64,000 nucleotides of DNA from the NCBI RefSeq assembly GCF_028288185.1, contig NZ_JAQBOF010000004.1, positions 62,001-126,000 on the forward strand, in the 5' to 3' direction. Shown here in pieces: positions 1 through 9,529 of this stretch; the stretch's first letter is position 1; every line of letters starts with the position of its first letter. Made by a program: the position numbers and the translations under genes. The stretch is from Mucilaginibacter sp. (lineage in GTDB: Bacteria; Bacteroidota; Bacteroidia; Sphingobacteriales; Sphingobacteriaceae). The notes under the pieces were generated by a model. The model made no database searches. It was not told the DNA's origin and was given only the letters and a program-made list of their open reading frames with translations.

Positions 1-414
1 CAAAACTTTATAATAACCCGGTTGGGCAATTTGATTTTTCCTATCGAAGTGCGAGCGGTAGCCACTGCCCGGTTTTTCCAATTCGCCCGGGTTAGTTTTT
101 AGCGGACCAGTTGCAGGCATAACGCTAACGCCTCCCACCTGCCATTCGTGAAAATGCACAAAACCTTCTATCGAGTTATGGCGGGTATCATAGCCTACCG
201 CTTCCCAACCACTGGGGTTGCCGTAGTGCCCATTGGTTGATGGTGCCAGTTTAGCCATGCCATAAGGTACTGCCGCAGGGGTATAAAAAAACCAGCGGCT
301 ATGTGCCGTGCCAATGTTTGGGTCTACATATTTGAGTAAGTCCTGCGCCATTGCATTGCCTGCTGACAATAAAAACATCGCGATAGCAAAACCTGATCTG
401 ATAATTGTTTTCAT
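1..414 (-). CDS. GH92 alpha-mannosidase, N-terminal part (cut by window edge)
   Basis: Reading leftward from the ATG at 414, an open frame runs off the left end. It begins with a signal peptide (MKTIIRSGFAIAMFLLSAGN, then AMAQ) followed by DLLKYVDPNIGTA, the usual opening of secreted GH92 exo-alpha-mannosidases. Further family landmarks are VPYGMAKLAP, NPSGWEAVGYD and IEGFVHFHEWQVGG. Only about 138 residues are inside the window, so catalytic residues cannot be checked. It starts 2 bp after the stop of the sugar porter gene and is almost certainly the third gene of the mannose-6-P isomerase/porter operon. That fits release of mannose outside the cytoplasm followed by uptake and isomerisation. 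Family membership is confident; linkage specificity is unknown. Confidence 0.85.
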   Translation of the reverse strand, partial: MKTIIRSGFAIAMFLLSAGNAMAQDLLKYVDPNIGTAHSRWFFYTPAAVPYGMAKLAPSTNGHYGNPSGWEAVGYDTRHNSIEGFVHFHEWQVGGVSVMPATGPLKTNPGELEKPGSGYRSHFDRKNQIAQPGYYKVL

Positions 415-416
415 AA

Positions 417-1826
417 TTAATTAGCGCCTTTATAATTTTCTTTCCAATACGTATCAATATTTTCTAATGATCTGCCTTTTGTTTCGGGGATCAGCTTCCA
501 GGTTAGCCATAAGGCCGGCGAGCAGCAAATTGCGAACAGCCAAAACGTTACCGATGAACCCAAACGCTCCAGCATTAGCGGAGTTAATTGTCCCACCAAA
601 AAGTTAGCTACCCATAATGATAAGGTGGCTAAGGCCATTGCTTTACCGCGTATGGCATTGGGGAAGATCTCGCCGATAACCACCCAACAAACCGGTCCGA
701 ATGAGAACGCGAAACAAGCAATGAACAATAAGATAAATATCAAGATCCACGGGCCTGAAGTAATGCCTAAAGCAAACAACAAACCGATGGTTAGCAAGGC
801 GATAACAGCACCGCCGATACCCACAAACAGCAACGGCCTGCGTCCCCATTTATCAACCGTAAAAATGGCTACAAATGTAAATACCACGTTTACTAAACCG
901 ATGGTAACTTGTCCGCCTAACGCGTTATTTAGTGTAAAACCAGCTTGCTCTAATATTCTTGGGCCATAATAAATAACCGCGTTTATGCCGCAAACCTGCG
1001 ATAGGAAAGGCAGTAACAAACCTATCCATAAAGCCTTGCGATAAACCGGTTTAAACAACTCTTTCAAGTTACCATCGCTATCATTATCGCTAGTCGATTT
1101 AAAAGCGGCTATTTCTTTATTGGCGGCATCTACACCGTCAATCTTTATTAAGATCTCTTTTGCTTTTGCTTCCTGTCCTTTTAACAATAACCAGCGTGGA
1201 GACTCGGGTACGAAAAACAACGACAGCAAAAATATACCCGCGGGGATAGTACCCAAGCCTAGCATGGCCCGCCATACCTCGGTCGAAAATATTTTATGCA
1301 TCGTATCACTGCTAAACGTATCGCCGGTATGGTTGGCTAAATAAGCGTTAGAGAAATAGGAGATAACGATACCGATGGTTAACGCTAGTTGATATAATGA
1401 TACCATCATACCACGATAGCGTGACGGCGAAAACTCTGAAATATACAGCGGCGATACCATGGACGCCACGCCTATACCCAACCCACCAATTAAACGGAAC
1501 GCTATTAACTGGCTAAATGATGATGACACCATACAACCCGTTGCCGATGCCAAAAACAATACTGCCGACAAGATCAAAATGATCTTACGTCCATACTTAT
1601 CGCTTAGCTTGCCCGATATACTTACGCCGATGATACAGCCGAGCAACGCGCAGCTAACAAACCAGCCTTCGAGTGATACATCCAGGTTAAAGTCGTGCTT
1701 TACCAGGCCTACCGTGCCGGATATTACGGCGGTGTCAAACCCAAATAAAAACCCGCCCAGGGCGGCAACCAGGCATACCAGGTACAGGTAAGTGCCGCTT
1801 TGTTTTGTTGTGTTTTTTGTTGTCAT
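417..1826 (-). CDS. Sugar porter family MFS transporter
   Basis: This 469-residue protein has the architecture of the MFS sugar porter family (XylE/GLUT-like proton symporters), with about 12 membrane segments. Visible signatures are GGFLFGFDTAVISG in TM1, DKYGRK in the first loop, PESPRWLL before the central loop, DKWGRRPLL in the second half and PETKGRSLE at the end. It lies 4 bp downstream of the mannose-6-P isomerase gene and 2 bp upstream of a GH92 mannosidase, so mannose (or a manno-configured sugar) is the likely cargo. That is inference from context; sequence alone does not fix the substrate. A second sugar porter at 12614 serves the galactoside arm. Confidence 0.9.
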   Translation of the reverse strand: MTTKNTTKQSGTYLYLVCLVAALGGFLFGFDTAVISGTVGLVKHDFNLDVSLEGWFVSCALLGCIIGVSISGKLSDKYGRKIILILSAVLFLASATGCMVSSSFSQLIAFRLIGGLGIGVASMVSPLYISEFSPSRYRGMMVSLYQLALTIGIVISYFSNAYLANHTGDTFSSDTMHKIFSTEVWRAMLGLGTIPAGIFLLSLFFVPESPRWLLLKGQEAKAKEILIKIDGVDAANKEIAAFKSTSDNDSDGNLKELFKPVYRKALWIGLLLPFLSQVCGINAVIYYGPRILEQAGFTLNNALGGQVTIGLVNVVFTFVAIFTVDKWGRRPLLFVGIGGAVIALLTIGLLFALGITSGPWILIFILLFIACFAFSFGPVCWVVIGEIFPNAIRGKAMALATLSLWVANFLVGQLTPLMLERLGSSVTFWLFAICCSPALWLTWKLIPETKGRSLENIDTYWKENYKGAN

Positions 1827-1830
1827 TTAT

Positions 1831-3639
1831 TTAACTTTTTAAAAATGCTTTAATAACCCTTGCTGTGCTTTGGCCCAGGTTGGATAGTGTATATGATCTC
1901 GCCGCTGCCGGCACTACAAATGTTTCTGCATAGGCAAATATCTGGCTGGTGCCGTTGGCGGTTTCTAATAAAACAGACTCGCCCTCTACCAGCATCATAA
2001 CGTGGCAGTTGTCGTTGGTATCTATGGCTACTTTGCCCTCGAAGTCTATTCGGTGTACATCGTAAAAATGTTCGGCATGGGTTGGTAGGTGTATTAGTTT
2101 CCAGTCGTTGCCTTGGTCAATAACCTTTGGTTTTGATATTAATTCGTTCTGCACTTTTTCGCCTTTACGATCAAACACCAAATTCTTAAAGGCGTGATCT
2201 ATGTTGATAGGGCGTGGTTTGCCATCAAGGTCAAGCCGTAACCAATCGTACATTTTAAAGGTGAAGATATAGGGTGTCGCGCTTATCTCCAATACCAAAT
2301 TATCAGCCCCGGCGCTATGGATAGTCCCGTTAGGGATTAAAAACAGATCATGTTTTTTAGCGGTATGCGATTGTACATAATCTGTAATATTCAGTGCCTT
2401 GTTTTCCTGCTGACTGCTTACTAACGCGGTCTTAAATTCATCAGGGTTGATACTCTCCTGGAAACCCAAATACACCTGTGCATCGGGTTTGCAATCCAGT
2501 ATGTAATAGGTTTCGTCCTGGGTTATGGTTTCGCCAAAATTATCTTGTATATATTTTAAATGCGGATGGCATTGTATGGATAAATTGCCACCATCAAAAG
2601 TGTCCAAAAAGTCAAACCGGATAGGGAACTCATCGCCAAAAACAGAAGCGTGTTTACCCAAAACCTGTTGGCTATTATTGAACATTAAAAAGTCGAAAGA
2701 CACCTCCAACAGATTATCATCGCTTTTAAAAACCAACCCGTTTTCGGGCACGATCAACTCAAACGACCATGCATAATTCACTGCGTCTTTATTCAGGCCG
2801 GGGATGCGCTCTTTTATCCATTGCCCGCCCCAGGCACCCGGCTCAAACCATGGGCGTACACGGATAACCGACTCGCTGACCTGGTTTAGCCCGGCAATTA
2901 GATCTTTACCCAACATCCAGTTAATATCAGTCGCCCATTGGCCATCGGCTATTACTTCAATTTTATGTAGGATGGCTTTTTTATGTGCATTGCATAAAAC
3001 CCAATCCACAAAATAAAACCGCTTATACATTTGGGCGGGCTCAATATGTTTGTCAGTTCCCAAATTGGAAACAACACCGGCCCGCATCCTGAATTGGATC
3101 TCGTTTTTGGGGACATCGATATAAACTATCGGCGCATCCCAGTTAGCCAAAGCGCCGCCGGTGCCTATTAAAATATTTATATCAAAGTTTTTATCGGGCG
3201 ATGGAGCTTTATCCAATTCAAACAGATCCTTCAGCTCCAGCGTACATTTAGTACCCCAAACAGATGTTGACGTGCCTAAAAATGGTTGCACCAATTTTTC
3301 AATTTCATCAGTAGGTTTTAAATAGCTAGCCGTTTCTACAAAGTTTACTTTTAATCCTGCGTTTTCAATCTCTGTCTGCAATGCATTCTTAGTAATAGCC
3401 CATAAAACACCGCCGAAACCATCAATAGCTACTGTTTTTTGATCGATTATCCATTGGGCTAATGACGCGTAACCATTAAATATTTTACCGCCGGCTAGTT
3501 TGGTAGCAGGGTATATATTATAAACTTCGCCATCGGTAACATCATTAAATTTAACGGGCATTAGGTATTGCGTGGTTTTACGCAGTTCGGTATTTATAAG
3601 GGTAGCATTATACTGGTCTGCGGTAGAAGAAAAACTCAT
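1831..3639 (-). CDS. Class I mannose-6-phosphate isomerase with N-terminal kinase-like domain
   Basis: The C-terminal part (residues about 255 to 602) is a class I cupin phosphomannose isomerase. Zinc-site residues are recognisable in QCHPH (Q356, H358), DETYY (E376) and IPNGTIHS (H441). It would interconvert mannose-6-P and fructose-6-P in the cytoplasm. The first 230 or so residues are extra. They resemble a nucleoside/uridine-kinase-like fold (VAIDGFGG at 70, ILIGTGGALANWDAP at 156, VYIDVPKNEIQFRMRAG) but lack a GxxGxGK[ST] P-loop lysine, so they are probably non-catalytic. Family members of about 590 to 600 residues occur in Bacteroidota. First gene of a tight operon with a sugar porter and GH92; a palindromic operator lies 15 to 27 bp upstream of the ATG. 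Confidence 0.85.
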   Translation of the reverse strand: MSFSSTADQYNATLINTELRKTTQYLMPVKFNDVTDGEVYNIYPATKLAGGKIFNGYASLAQWIIDQKTVAIDGFGGVLWAITKNALQTEIENAGLKVNFVETASYLKPTDEIEKLVQPFLGTSTSVWGTKCTLELKDLFELDKAPSPDKNFDINILIGTGGALANWDAPIVYIDVPKNEIQFRMRAGVVSNLGTDKHIEPAQMYKRFYFVDWVLCNAHKKAILHKIEVIADGQWATDINWMLGKDLIAGLNQVSESVIRVRPWFEPGAWGGQWIKERIPGLNKDAVNYAWSFELIVPENGLVFKSDDNLLEVSFDFLMFNNSQQVLGKHASVFGDEFPIRFDFLDTFDGGNLSIQCHPHLKYIQDNFGETITQDETYYILDCKPDAQVYLGFQESINPDEFKTALVSSQQENKALNITDYVQSHTAKKHDLFLIPNGTIHSAGADNLVLEISATPYIFTFKMYDWLRLDLDGKPRPINIDHAFKNLVFDRKGEKVQNELISKPKVIDQGNDWKLIHLPTHAEHFYDVHRIDFEGKVAIDTNDNCHVMMLVEGESVLLETANGTSQIFAYAETFVVPAAARSYTLSNLGQSTARVIKAFLKS

Positions 3640-3653
3640 TTTTAAATGTTGTA

Positions 3654-3666
3654 ATGTATGTACATA
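3654..3666. promoter_or_regulatory. Candidate GntR operator before the mannose operon
   Basis: The 13-mer ATGTATGTACATA contains the perfect palindrome TATGTACATA (3657 to 3666) just before the isomerase start. The same 13 bases recur at 40992 to 41004 upstream of the GntR/UTRA gene ending at 40952. That supports one regulator controlling itself and this operon. Prediction only. Confidence 0.45.
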
Positions 3667-3747
3667 TTAAATGGGAAATATAATAGCAATCAGGCTGTTT
3701 ATTATATTGGAAATTTAATAGTTTGTTGGTTTATATATTAAGATATA

Positions 3748-3777
3748 CAAACATATAAATAAATTTAGGATATCAAA
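3748..3777 (-). promoter_or_regulatory. Bacteroidota-type promoter for the mannose operon
   Basis: On the minus strand TATGTTTG (3755 to 3748) matches the TAnnTTTG -7 consensus exactly, with TTTG (3777 to 3774) 18 bp upstream as the -33 element. It lies about 110 bp before the isomerase ATG and overlaps the edge of the hairpin that ends the upstream GH36 gene. Confidence 0.45.
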
Positions 3778-3809
3778 TAGCCCCCTCTCTGTAAGGAGAG
3801 GGGGCTATT
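3776..3809 (-). terminator. Strong stem-loop after the GH36 gene
   Basis: A perfect 14-bp stem (AATAGCCCCCTCTC against GAGAGGGGGCTATT) closes a 6-base loop TGTAAG, 15 bp after the GH36 stop. Only a weak T stretch follows on the minus strand. It probably separates GH95-GH36 transcription from the isomerase operon, fully or partly. Confidence 0.6.
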
Positions 3810-3823
3810 GAATGAGGCTTTTA

Positions 3824-6010
3824 CTATTGCGCGTCTATCTGCAAAATAACACTGGTTCGTCCGGAGGATACTTTGGGATTGATACCCACTTTCATCAGGA
3901 AATCGCCGGTATAGCTTTTACTTTCATTAATGCCCGATTTTGTGCCGGGATACAAGTTGATCTCTTTAACCTTATATTGCTTGCCGGCATCCAGGCCTTT
4001 TAATTTAATTTGCATGGAACTGCCCTCGCCATAACGATAATTAACCAGGTAGTTAAACATTATCCCGGTTGTTTTTGCCTCATTAACATAGGCTATTGAT
4101 GCTACGCTGTTTTCGCGGGGATTTAACAAACGGTATTGATCGCCTTGCCAAACAACAGCTTTAATATCGTTAAAGGTTTTAACTGCGCCTTGTACAAACT
4201 GCATATCGCTTTCGCCTAGTTTGCTTATTACGATATCAAAGCCCAGTTTACCCATCATGGCTACGTCTGTGCGGAATTTTATAGGTAGTTTACTCCAGTC
4301 GGTAACGTGGTTCGAGCTGCTTAATGCAGGATAGAAATAAGAGTATTCCCACTGTATAAATATGCGCTCTAATGGATCGGTATTATCACTCGGCCAAAAC
4401 TCTGTAAAATATTGTAGTGCCGCGTAATCAACCCGGCCACCGCCACCCGAGCAGAGCATCATTGGCACTTTAGGATATTTGGTGCGAATACGCTCTAATA
4501 CTTTATATAATCCCCTTACATAATCAACATAAAACTGCGATTGGTTTTTTAGATGTGCCGAATACGCATTGTAAATAACAGCATTGCAATCCCATTTAAT
4601 ATAAGCCAATGCAGGGTTTTTGGTAAATAGATTATCAACTATACCATAAACAAAATCCTGTACTGCCGGGTTGCTTAGATCAAGCACCAATTGATTGCGA
4701 TAGTAATACTCATCGCGTTTAGGTTGTTTAATAACCCAATCCGGGTGTTTCTCGTAAAGCTCGCTTTTTGGGCTTACCATTTCAGGTTCAATCCAGATAC
4801 CAAATTTAACGCCATTATCCTGCGCACCTTTAACTAACGATGCAATGCCATTTGGTAGTTTGGTTTTAGTTTCCTCCCAGTCGCCAAGTGCGGTATGGTC
4901 GCCGTTGCGGGGATATTTGTTGCCAAACCAACCATCATCTAATAAAAACAAGTCAACACCCAGTTTTTTAGTGTCTTTTAACAAAGCAGCCAATTTGGTT
5001 TCATCAAAATCAAAATAGGTGCTTTCCCAGTTGTTCAGCAATGTTAGGCGACTGCCTTTGCCATCCAGTAATTTATAATTACGTGCCCAGTGTTGCACAT
5101 TGCGGCTGGCTTCGCCTTTGCCGTTTCTTGATAGGGTGTACCAAAAAGCCGGGGTAACGAAATCCTCGTTAGGTTTTAACTGGTATGGCGATGCATAATT
5201 ATTAATCCCCGATATGATACGTAAATTATTCTCGGGGTCAAGCTCCAGATCCGTACGGAAATTACCGCTCCACTCCAGGCCGCCATACATTACAGTACCG
5301 TCATCTTCGGTCGCAGGTTTATCTAACGATACCATAAAAACAGATGGCTGGAACAGGTTGGCACGTGTACCTAACTTGGTATCTAATGTTTTAATGCCGT
5401 GTGTAATCTGCGTTTCTTCGGGACGCATTTCTTTGGCCCAGTCGCCGTGATATTGGGTTAACCAAAAAGAAGGGGCTTTCAGGTATAAATTAGCCGATGC
5501 GAATTTTTGTAACGTTACATTCCCTTTTTCGCTATGGCGGATGTTGCTCCATTGTTCAATCACATCGTCTTTAAAGTATGCTTTATAAAATAAAGTAACC
5601 TCAAAATTATATGCCGGGTCTTTTAGTAAAATGCTGGTTAAAGTTATGTCATCACTTATATGCTCCACCTTATTACTTACATATTGCAGATCAAGCGAGT
5701 AATTGCCATCAGCATGAATAACCTGTATGGCCGGTTCCAATAAATTACGTGAACCTGCAGGAGTATATGCCGATGCCATTTGGCCGCTATAGTCCTTGTC
5801 TTTGCCATATACAGCATCAATATTAGCATACTCTTTACTATCAGCCAGTTTAGGGCCAAAGTATACAGTGTTTAGATCATGCTTTTTATCAGCCAGCAAA
5901 ACCAACGCATTTTTATTGGTTTCTATAGAAATAGTTTGGGCAAGCGCGATATTTTTACTTAAAGCGCCTAACGCTAACGGAAGAATAAAATAGGATGCTT
6001 TTATTTTCAT
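3824..6010 (-). CDS. GH36 alpha-galactosidase
   Basis: A 728-residue secreted or periplasmic GH36 alpha-galactosidase (signal peptide ending near LAQ at 25) that removes terminal alpha-galactose. The beta-sandwich N-terminal domain is followed by the TIM barrel with NNWESTYFDFDE, FLLDDGWFG and GIWIEPEMVSP. The nucleophile is D474 in YIKWDCN and the acid/base is D542 in SDNTDP. The loop LCSGGGGRVD (519 to 528) is also typical. Length matches the bacterial tetrameric type. It follows the GH95 gene by 62 bp in the same direction and is followed by a hairpin. A GH97 that also looks galactosidase-like and a galactose mutarotase lie in the opposite arm. Confidence 0.92.
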   Translation of the reverse strand: MKIKASYFILPLALGALSKNIALAQTISIETNKNALVLLADKKHDLNTVYFGPKLADSKEYANIDAVYGKDKDYSGQMASAYTPAGSRNLLEPAIQVIHADGNYSLDLQYVSNKVEHISDDITLTSILLKDPAYNFEVTLFYKAYFKDDVIEQWSNIRHSEKGNVTLQKFASANLYLKAPSFWLTQYHGDWAKEMRPEETQITHGIKTLDTKLGTRANLFQPSVFMVSLDKPATEDDGTVMYGGLEWSGNFRTDLELDPENNLRIISGINNYASPYQLKPNEDFVTPAFWYTLSRNGKGEASRNVQHWARNYKLLDGKGSRLTLLNNWESTYFDFDETKLAALLKDTKKLGVDLFLLDDGWFGNKYPRNGDHTALGDWEETKTKLPNGIASLVKGAQDNGVKFGIWIEPEMVSPKSELYEKHPDWVIKQPKRDEYYYRNQLVLDLSNPAVQDFVYGIVDNLFTKNPALAYIKWDCNAVIYNAYSAHLKNQSQFYVDYVRGLYKVLERIRTKYPKVPMMLCSGGGGRVDYAALQYFTEFWPSDNTDPLERIFIQWEYSYFYPALSSSNHVTDWSKLPIKFRTDVAMMGKLGFDIVISKLGESDMQFVQGAVKTFNDIKAVVWQGDQYRLLNPRENSVASIAYVNEAKTTGIMFNYLVNYRYGEGSSMQIKLKGLDAGKQYKVKEINLYPGTKSGINESKSYTGDFLMKVGINPKVSSGRTSVILQIDAQ

Positions 6011-6072
6011 TGATTTAAAATTTATAAAATTGATTGGTGCCAGGTTTCAGCCTGCATAATTAAACAATTGGT

Positions 6073-8418
6073 TTAAATTAAAATTAAACTTTTACCGCTA
6101 TTGATTAATTTAATTTTGCCGTTTATTTTCACTTTTACTTTTTGGGCTTGCGGCGATGTTATTTTGTACGCGGTTACTTTACCATCTTTCCATTGCATAT
6201 CAACCGTAAAATTACCACGCGCCTTTAGCCCATTAACACTACCCTGGGCTTTCCAGCTATCAGGTATGGCAGGCAATAAATTAATATAACCCTCGTGGCT
6301 TTGTATCAGCATTTCGGCAATGCCGGCTTCTGCACCAAAGTTGCCATCTATCTGGAACGGCGGCCCGGCAGATAATAAGTTTGGATAAATACCACCGCCT
6401 GCAGTGTAGTTTATACCTGTACCTGTAACGGGTTTCATCAACTCATGAAATAACTTAAAAGCCCGGTTGCCGTCATGCAATCTCGCCCAAAACAATAACT
6501 TGTAGGCTATAGACCAACTTGGCCCATCATCGCCCCTAACATTAAGCGTTTTCTTTGCTGCTTCGGCCAGTTCGGGTGTGCCATCGGCAGTAATTTCTGA
6601 TGCAGGGTAAATGCCATACAAGTGTGAAACATGCCGGTGCGTTGGCTCGGTTTCTTTATAATCTTCCAGCCACTCTTGTATACGGCCATCTTTACTGATA
6701 ATCCCTGCGGGCGGGATCTCGTTTAATCTTTTCTTTAATTGATTGCGAAAATCAGCATCTAACCCCAATGTTTCTGACGCGGTAATTACGTTGGCAAATA
6801 GTTCGCGCATTATTTGGTTATCAATAGTAGCTCCTATGCAAATACTGGCATGGCGGCCACTGCCATCGGGCATCACAAAACTATTCTCGGGCGATGATGA
6901 CGGCACCGTAACCATGTAACCGCTTTTAGGGTCTTTGGTAAGGATACTATTATAAAACTGCGCCGATCCTTTAAGTATAGGATAGATATTTTTCAAATAA
7001 ACTCTGTCATTGGTAAAAGCGTAATGGTCCCATAAATTACTGCATAACCAACCCGAGCCGGCTTTGGTTACTCCCCATGAGGCACTTTCGCCCGGCTCTG
7101 TCCACCCCCAAACATTGGTTATTACGTGCGCGACCCAGCCATCAGCATTATAATAGGCTTTAGCGGTGCGCTCGCCATTTTTAACCATACCGCGTACCAG
7201 CTCAACTAAGGGCAGGTTTAACTCGGATAGATTTGAAACCTCCACCGGGAAATGGTTCATCTGTACGTTAACGTCCAGGTGATAATCGCCGTTCCATGGC
7301 GTATGTATTTGGTTGGCCCAAAGCCCTTGCAGGTTTGGTGGTAATAAACCTACGCGGGTACTGCATATATTTAAATACCGGCCATATTGATAAAATAATA
7401 CCGGCAGCAGCTTGTCCTTATCGGGGTTATTATGAAAGCTGATGAGGCGCTGATCCGTCGTTTCATTATCATTGCTTTTGCCTAAGTTGATGCTAACGCG
7501 ATCAAATAGCTTTTTAAATTTGGTGGTATGCTCTTGCTTTAGCAACGCATATGGCTTTTTCATCGCGGTAGCTAAGTTTTGCTCCATTTTGACTTTGAAA
7601 CCAACACCTTTAAAATCGGTAGTTGCCGATAGGTAAATGATAACCTCGGTAGCATTTTTTATAACCAATGTATTATCAGCAGTTGTTAAAGTACCACCGG
7701 TTAGTTTGGTTTTAACATTGGCTATGTACTGCATGCCGTTGCCATCGGTACCGTTATCTAACCGGCCTTCCATTTGCAAAATATTACCTTTAACCGTTGT
7801 GATTGATCTTTCCTTCCGGGTTAAATTAATGCTGAAATTTAATTTGCCGGGTTTATCAGATGTTAGCTTAATCACATCCACATCATCACTAAAACTGGTA
7901 AAATATTCGCGTTTGTAAGTAACGCCATCTAATTGAAAGCTGCTTTTAGCTACCGCGTTATCTAACGATAGCTCTCTTTGGTAGTTAGTGAATTTTTGGG
8001 CATCAGCATTACCATAGTCAAACTGCAGGTTAAGGTCGCCCAGGGTTTGGAAACAGCCCCATTGCTTACCGCCCGAGCCGGGGCCTTTGCAAACAAAGTC
8101 TTTATCAATTAAATTTTGTGCTTCTACGTTTTTACCCGCTAATAGTAGTTCGCGTATCTCGGGGAGTTTTTTGTAAGCATCGTAATTATTAGCATCCTGC
8201 GGTGAGCCCGACCAAAGAGTGATATCATTCAATACGATTTTTTCACTGACAATGCCACTATTAGGCATCATGCCCAGGCGGCCATTGCCCAAAGGCAGGG
8301 TTTGTTCCCAATTGGCGGCGGGTTTATCATAATGCAACCTTAACGGCTGTTTTTGCCCGATGGCGACAACGGATGAACACAACAGAATTGCGACAGATAC
8401 TAAAAATTTAAACTTCAT
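6073..8418 (-). CDS. GH95 alpha-L-fucosidase / alpha-L-galactosidase
   Basis: This 781-residue protein has a signal peptide (cleavage about residue 21, IGQ) and GH95 landmarks from end to end: PLGNGRLGMMPNSG near 42, NDITLWSGSP at 64, TRVGLLPPNLQGLWANQ at 354, DVNVQMNHFPVE at 382, IQEWLEDY with EPTHRHVSHLYGIYP, and FQIDGNFGAEAGIAEML near the end. The family hydrolyses alpha-1,2-L-fucosides or alpha-L-galactosides by inversion. In characterised fucosidases the QMN loop carries an NxN pair; here the first position appears to be Asp, so substrate should not be assumed. First gene of the leftward arm, preceded by predicted AraC-regulator sites at 8483 to 8511. Confidence 0.9.
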   Translation of the reverse strand: MKFKFLVSVAILLCSSVVAIGQKQPLRLHYDKPAANWEQTLPLGNGRLGMMPNSGIVSEKIVLNDITLWSGSPQDANNYDAYKKLPEIRELLLAGKNVEAQNLIDKDFVCKGPGSGGKQWGCFQTLGDLNLQFDYGNADAQKFTNYQRELSLDNAVAKSSFQLDGVTYKREYFTSFSDDVDVIKLTSDKPGKLNFSINLTRKERSITTVKGNILQMEGRLDNGTDGNGMQYIANVKTKLTGGTLTTADNTLVIKNATEVIIYLSATTDFKGVGFKVKMEQNLATAMKKPYALLKQEHTTKFKKLFDRVSINLGKSNDNETTDQRLISFHNNPDKDKLLPVLFYQYGRYLNICSTRVGLLPPNLQGLWANQIHTPWNGDYHLDVNVQMNHFPVEVSNLSELNLPLVELVRGMVKNGERTAKAYYNADGWVAHVITNVWGWTEPGESASWGVTKAGSGWLCSNLWDHYAFTNDRVYLKNIYPILKGSAQFYNSILTKDPKSGYMVTVPSSSPENSFVMPDGSGRHASICIGATIDNQIMRELFANVITASETLGLDADFRNQLKKRLNEIPPAGIISKDGRIQEWLEDYKETEPTHRHVSHLYGIYPASEITADGTPELAEAAKKTLNVRGDDGPSWSIAYKLLFWARLHDGNRAFKLFHELMKPVTGTGINYTAGGGIYPNLLSAGPPFQIDGNFGAEAGIAEMLIQSHEGYINLLPAIPDSWKAQGSVNGLKARGNFTVDMQWKDGKVTAYKITSPQAQKVKVKINGKIKLINSGKSLILI

Positions 8419-8482
8419 TAAGCGAGAGCTAAAGATGGTTATATAACGGCTACAATTGTATTGTTAAATATAGTTTCTAAAA

Positions 8483-8511
8483 ATAGACAAAAAGGTTTTA
8501 AAGATGGACAA
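8483..8511 (-). promoter_or_regulatory. Paired AraC-type operator before GH95
   Basis: On the minus strand TTGTCCAT (8511 to 8504) and TTGTCTAT (8490 to 8483) are direct repeats exactly 21 bp apart, two helical turns, as expected for the two subsites of an AraC-family activator. The same pair with the same spacing occurs at 9530 to 9560 before the mutarotase. The neighbouring AraC gene (8532 to 9428) is the obvious candidate. Confidence 0.55.
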
Positions 8512-8531
8512 TTATACTTTTTGTCGTTTTG

Positions 8532-9428
8532 TTATTTTTTATGTGTTTTACGATACTTTAACGGCGATATACCTATTAGTTTGCTAAATAAGCGCGAAAA
8601 ATAATATTGATCGTCAAAACCCAGCGCGGCGGCTATTTCTTTAATACTGCGATCTGTAAAATACAAATGCTGGCATGATGCATGGATTTTAAGCAGGTTA
8701 AAATAATTAATGGGCGATGAGCCGGTTTTTTGATGAAACAAACGCGAGTAATGCGATACCGATATACCTTGCCGGCCCGCCAGATCCTCTATCAATAATT
8801 TTTGCTGAATATTATTTTTCATGTAAGCTATGGATAGGCTAACCGAATCGGTATCATATGTTACGGGGTTTAGCTCTTTATAATATATAAGCGAGGTTAT
8901 AAAATGTTGCAGGTACAGGTTGGTTAACTCCATTTCTTTTTCATGAAAGCTATGCTCTAAAATAGCATATACCTGCTCAAATAGCTTTATCCGGCTTGTA
9001 TCATAAGGTATAGCGTGTACATGCAGCATGCCCTGTACTAATGATCGTTGGTAAAGCGCATCGGCGGTTAAACCACTAAAATGGACCCAATAAATACTCC
9101 AGGGATTAGTGTTCGAGCTTTTATACCGGTGCCCTACATTTTTAGGGATAATAATATAAGTATTGGGTTTAAGCGGATAAACCTGGTCGTTGATATAGAT
9201 ATAGCCTTCGCCATCTACACAGTATAATAATATATATTGGTTGCTGCCGGTTTTGCGTTCGCGGTCATGATAAATTGCTTTGGGATAATAACCAATAGCG
9301 GTTAAGTAAAGGTTTTTTATCAGCGGGTTGTTAATTATAGATTTTTTAATATTTGGTGGCAAAACAATCATTCGCTGTCCAACAAACCCTTCTTTTATTT
9401 TCTTTTTGATTTCAGTAATATTGTTCAT
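8532..9428 (-). CDS. AraC family transcriptional regulator
   Basis: A 298-residue AraC/XylS-type activator. The N-terminal half is a cupin-like sugar-sensing domain (QYILLYCVDGEGYIYIN, then PNTYIIIPKNVGHRYKSS near 95 to 115). The C-terminal 100 residues carry the two helix-turn-helix motifs (IEDLAGRQGISVSHYSRLFH and IKEIAAALGFDDQYYFSRLF followed by the usual GISPLKYRK end). It sits between the leftward GH95/GH36 arm and the rightward mutarotase/GH97/porter arm, with direct-repeat sites before each. It most likely senses a sugar released from the glycan and activates both arms; ligand unknown. Confidence 0.92.
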   Translation of the reverse strand: MNNITEIKKKIKEGFVGQRMIVLPPNIKKSIINNPLIKNLYLTAIGYYPKAIYHDRERKTGSNQYILLYCVDGEGYIYINDQVYPLKPNTYIIIPKNVGHRYKSSNTNPWSIYWVHFSGLTADALYQRSLVQGMLHVHAIPYDTSRIKLFEQVYAILEHSFHEKEMELTNLYLQHFITSLIYYKELNPVTYDTDSVSLSIAYMKNNIQQKLLIEDLAGRQGISVSHYSRLFHQKTGSSPINYFNLLKIHASCQHLYFTDRSIKEIAAALGFDDQYYFSRLFSKLIGISPLKYRKTHKK

Positions 9429-9463
9429 TATCAGTGGGTCTATTATGGAGCGAATGCTTTGTC

Positions 9464-9475
9464 AAATGTACATTT
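9464..9475. promoter_or_regulatory. 12-bp palindrome upstream of the AraC gene
   Basis: AAATGTACATTT is a perfect palindrome 36 bp upstream of the AraC start. It shares the 8-base core ATGTACAT with the candidate GntR operators at 3654 and 40992, so the AraC gene may be a further target. The core also turns up inside coding sequence at 12989, so chance is possible. Confidence 0.25.
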
Positions 9476-9529
9476 TCAATCATTAAGTTAAAAAATAGCA
9501 ACAAATACTTTTTTAAAGCGATGGTAATA

